A DNA stretch of 22,017 nt from a virus, in IMG/VR virus record IMGVR_UViG_3300017987_000396, positions 1 through 22,017 of that record; one strand, 5' to 3'. Position numbers and translations under genes: made by a program. Under the pieces are notes generated by a model. The model did not search any database, had not been told where the DNA came from, and worked only from the letters and a program-made list of their open reading frames with translations. Each line of letters begins with the position of its first letter. The stretch's first letter is position 1. Of this stretch, positions 21,465 to 22,017 are shown piece by piece.

Positions 21465-21730
21465 TACCAGACCCTCCCAACTGCCGCGAAGCGATCGAAC
21501 TCAAAGTCGTCCAAGTCGATACACCGGTGCGGTTCCTCCAGCTCCTCCACCATCGCCTCATGATGATCCAGCCAGTCCTGCAGAGCATCGGTGCCCTGCC
21601 TGATGGCCTCGACCTCCCTGGAGAGGTCCTCGACCTTCATCAGACCGCGGTTGGCGATCAGAAAGTCAAACGACTTCACCATGCCCGTGGCGATGACCTT
21701 GCCTCTGTGAATTCCTGACAACTCTCTCAC
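21464..21730 (-). CDS. Hypothetical protein
   Basis: The 88-residue product (MRELSGIHRGKVIATGMVKSF...) is read from GTG 21730, five bases after ACACAGAAAGGAG, the conserved ribosome site. A longer frame upstream passes through a terminator hairpin and is not used. Helical middle (VEDLSREVEAIRQGTDALQDWLDHHEAMVEEL). No domain recognised. Confidence 0.55.
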   Translation of the reverse strand: MRELSGIHRGKVIATGMVKSFDFLIANRGLMKVEDLSREVEAIRQGTDALQDWLDHHEAMVEELEEPHRCIDLDDFEFDRFAAVGRVW

Positions 21731-21750
21731 ACTGACTCCTTTCTGTGTCC

Positions 21751-21785
21751 CAACAAGAAAGGGGAGGGACCCTCTGCCCCTCCCC
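21751..21785 (-). terminator. Terminator-like hairpin between two coupled genes
   Basis: GGGGAGGG (minus 21785-21778) pairs with CCCTCCCC (21768-21761), nine-base loop, followed by TTTCTTGTTG. Only 30 bases separate it from the next start, with no room for a promoter, so it is either leaky or regulated. Confidence 0.75.
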
Positions 21786-21797
21786 ACACTCACTCGA

Positions 21798-21950
21798 TTA
21801 CGCTTGATCCATGTACTGCCTGGCTGTCCTCATGCAGATCCTGGCGTCCCGAATGGATCGGACCATATCGTCCATGTCCGTTGCATCGAGGGCGTCCTGC
21901 CAGTGGCTCGGCGTCATCGCCCTGCTCTCGCCCTTGGTTGCTGTTGCCAT
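21798..21950 (-). CDS. Small hypothetical protein (50 residues)
   Basis: ATG 21950 lies six bases after GAAGGGAG of the conserved leader; the stop is TAA at 21800-21798. The product starts MATATKGESRAMTPSHWQDA and ends in a helix (MVRSIRDARICMRTARQYMDQA). A longer open frame in another register over the same bases has no ribosome site. Not recognised. Confidence 0.6.
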   Translation of the reverse strand: MATATKGESRAMTPSHWQDALDATDMDDMVRSIRDARICMRTARQYMDQA

Positions 21951-22017
21951 GCTGACTCCCTTCTGTGTGTTTCCATGTTTCCATCTTACACTATCATTAT
22001 GCCCTATTCTGTCTCGA
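21951..22017 (-). promoter_or_regulatory. Partial promoter P5 and conserved leader
   Basis: CATAAT (22001-21996) follows CAGAATAGGG; the -35 would lie at or beyond the window edge. The leader repeats ATGGAAAC twice and ends CACACAGAAGGGAG before ATG 21950. The order matches P1 and P2. Confidence 0.65.

Noticed and set aside
1-22017. CRISPR arrays, insertion sequences, rRNA and tRNA genes
   Set aside because: No regularly spaced repeats, transposase motifs, terminal inverted repeats or RNA-gene signatures were found by reading both strands; a dedicated scan was not possible.

Overview
The window looks like part of a tailed double-stranded DNA bacteriophage (or prophage) genome. About 43 closely packed genes are all on the minus strand, with frequent 1-50 base overlaps and many intergenic gaps under 20 bases. 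The left end carries a head-packaging module: portal (running off the window), terminase large subunit and a small-terminase-like HTH protein. No integrase, repressor, tail gene, tRNA or CRISPR array is visible. The sigma70-type promoters (TTGAC-17 bp-TAxAAT) and strong Shine-Dalgarno sequences indicate a bacterial host, which I cannot name.

Layout, following transcription from right to left. (1) 22.0-20.7 kb: small unknown genes, with a partial promoter at the right edge and two intrinsic terminators. (2) 20.5-18.5 kb: promoter, three small unknown genes, a DUF932 protein, terminator. (3) 18.5-16.1 kb: promoter, a protein resembling the RarA/MgsA C-terminal domain, a ParB-domain protein, a TAGT-like glycosyltransferase, an excisionase-type HTH protein, terminator. 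(4) 15.9-12.3 kb: promoter, small genes, an HTH protein, RadC, a metallophosphoesterase. (5) 12.3-7.2 kb: promoter inside the end of the phosphoesterase gene, a small membrane protein, ERF annealing protein, SbcC/RecF-like ATPase, a run of Cys-rich putative zinc-binding proteins, a transglycosylase-like protein. (6) 7.2-5.3 kb: a structured non-coding stretch, a 55-residue basic protein, an ASCH-domain protein, three unknowns. (7) 5.3-0 kb: a long hairpin, HNH endonuclease, more Cys-rich proteins including a RING-like one, terminase and portal.

Regulation is the most striking aspect. Five promoters share the block AGAAAAGG or a close variant just before the -10 hexamer. Eight genes share a 5' leader of the type GGAAACACAGAAAGGAG, whose end is the ribosome binding site. 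Two 288-base terminator-spacer-promoter-leader cassettes are near duplicates of each other. At 7168-7185 the minus strand carries an exact 18-base antisense copy of this leader. It lies in the loop of a predicted 10-bp stem, downstream of a TATAAT, in a gap with no gene. I propose that this is an antisense RNA or structured leader that could pair with the ribosome binding sites of several operons of the same phage. This is a hypothesis from sequence only.

Functionally, the ERF protein, the SbcC-like ATPase and the phosphoesterase (possible SbcD/Mre11 partner) suggest a recombination-dependent replication or repair module. Roughly a dozen small Cys-rich proteins are an unusual concentration. 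Coordinates of starts were chosen from Shine-Dalgarno spacing and overlaps; several differ from the longest open frame.
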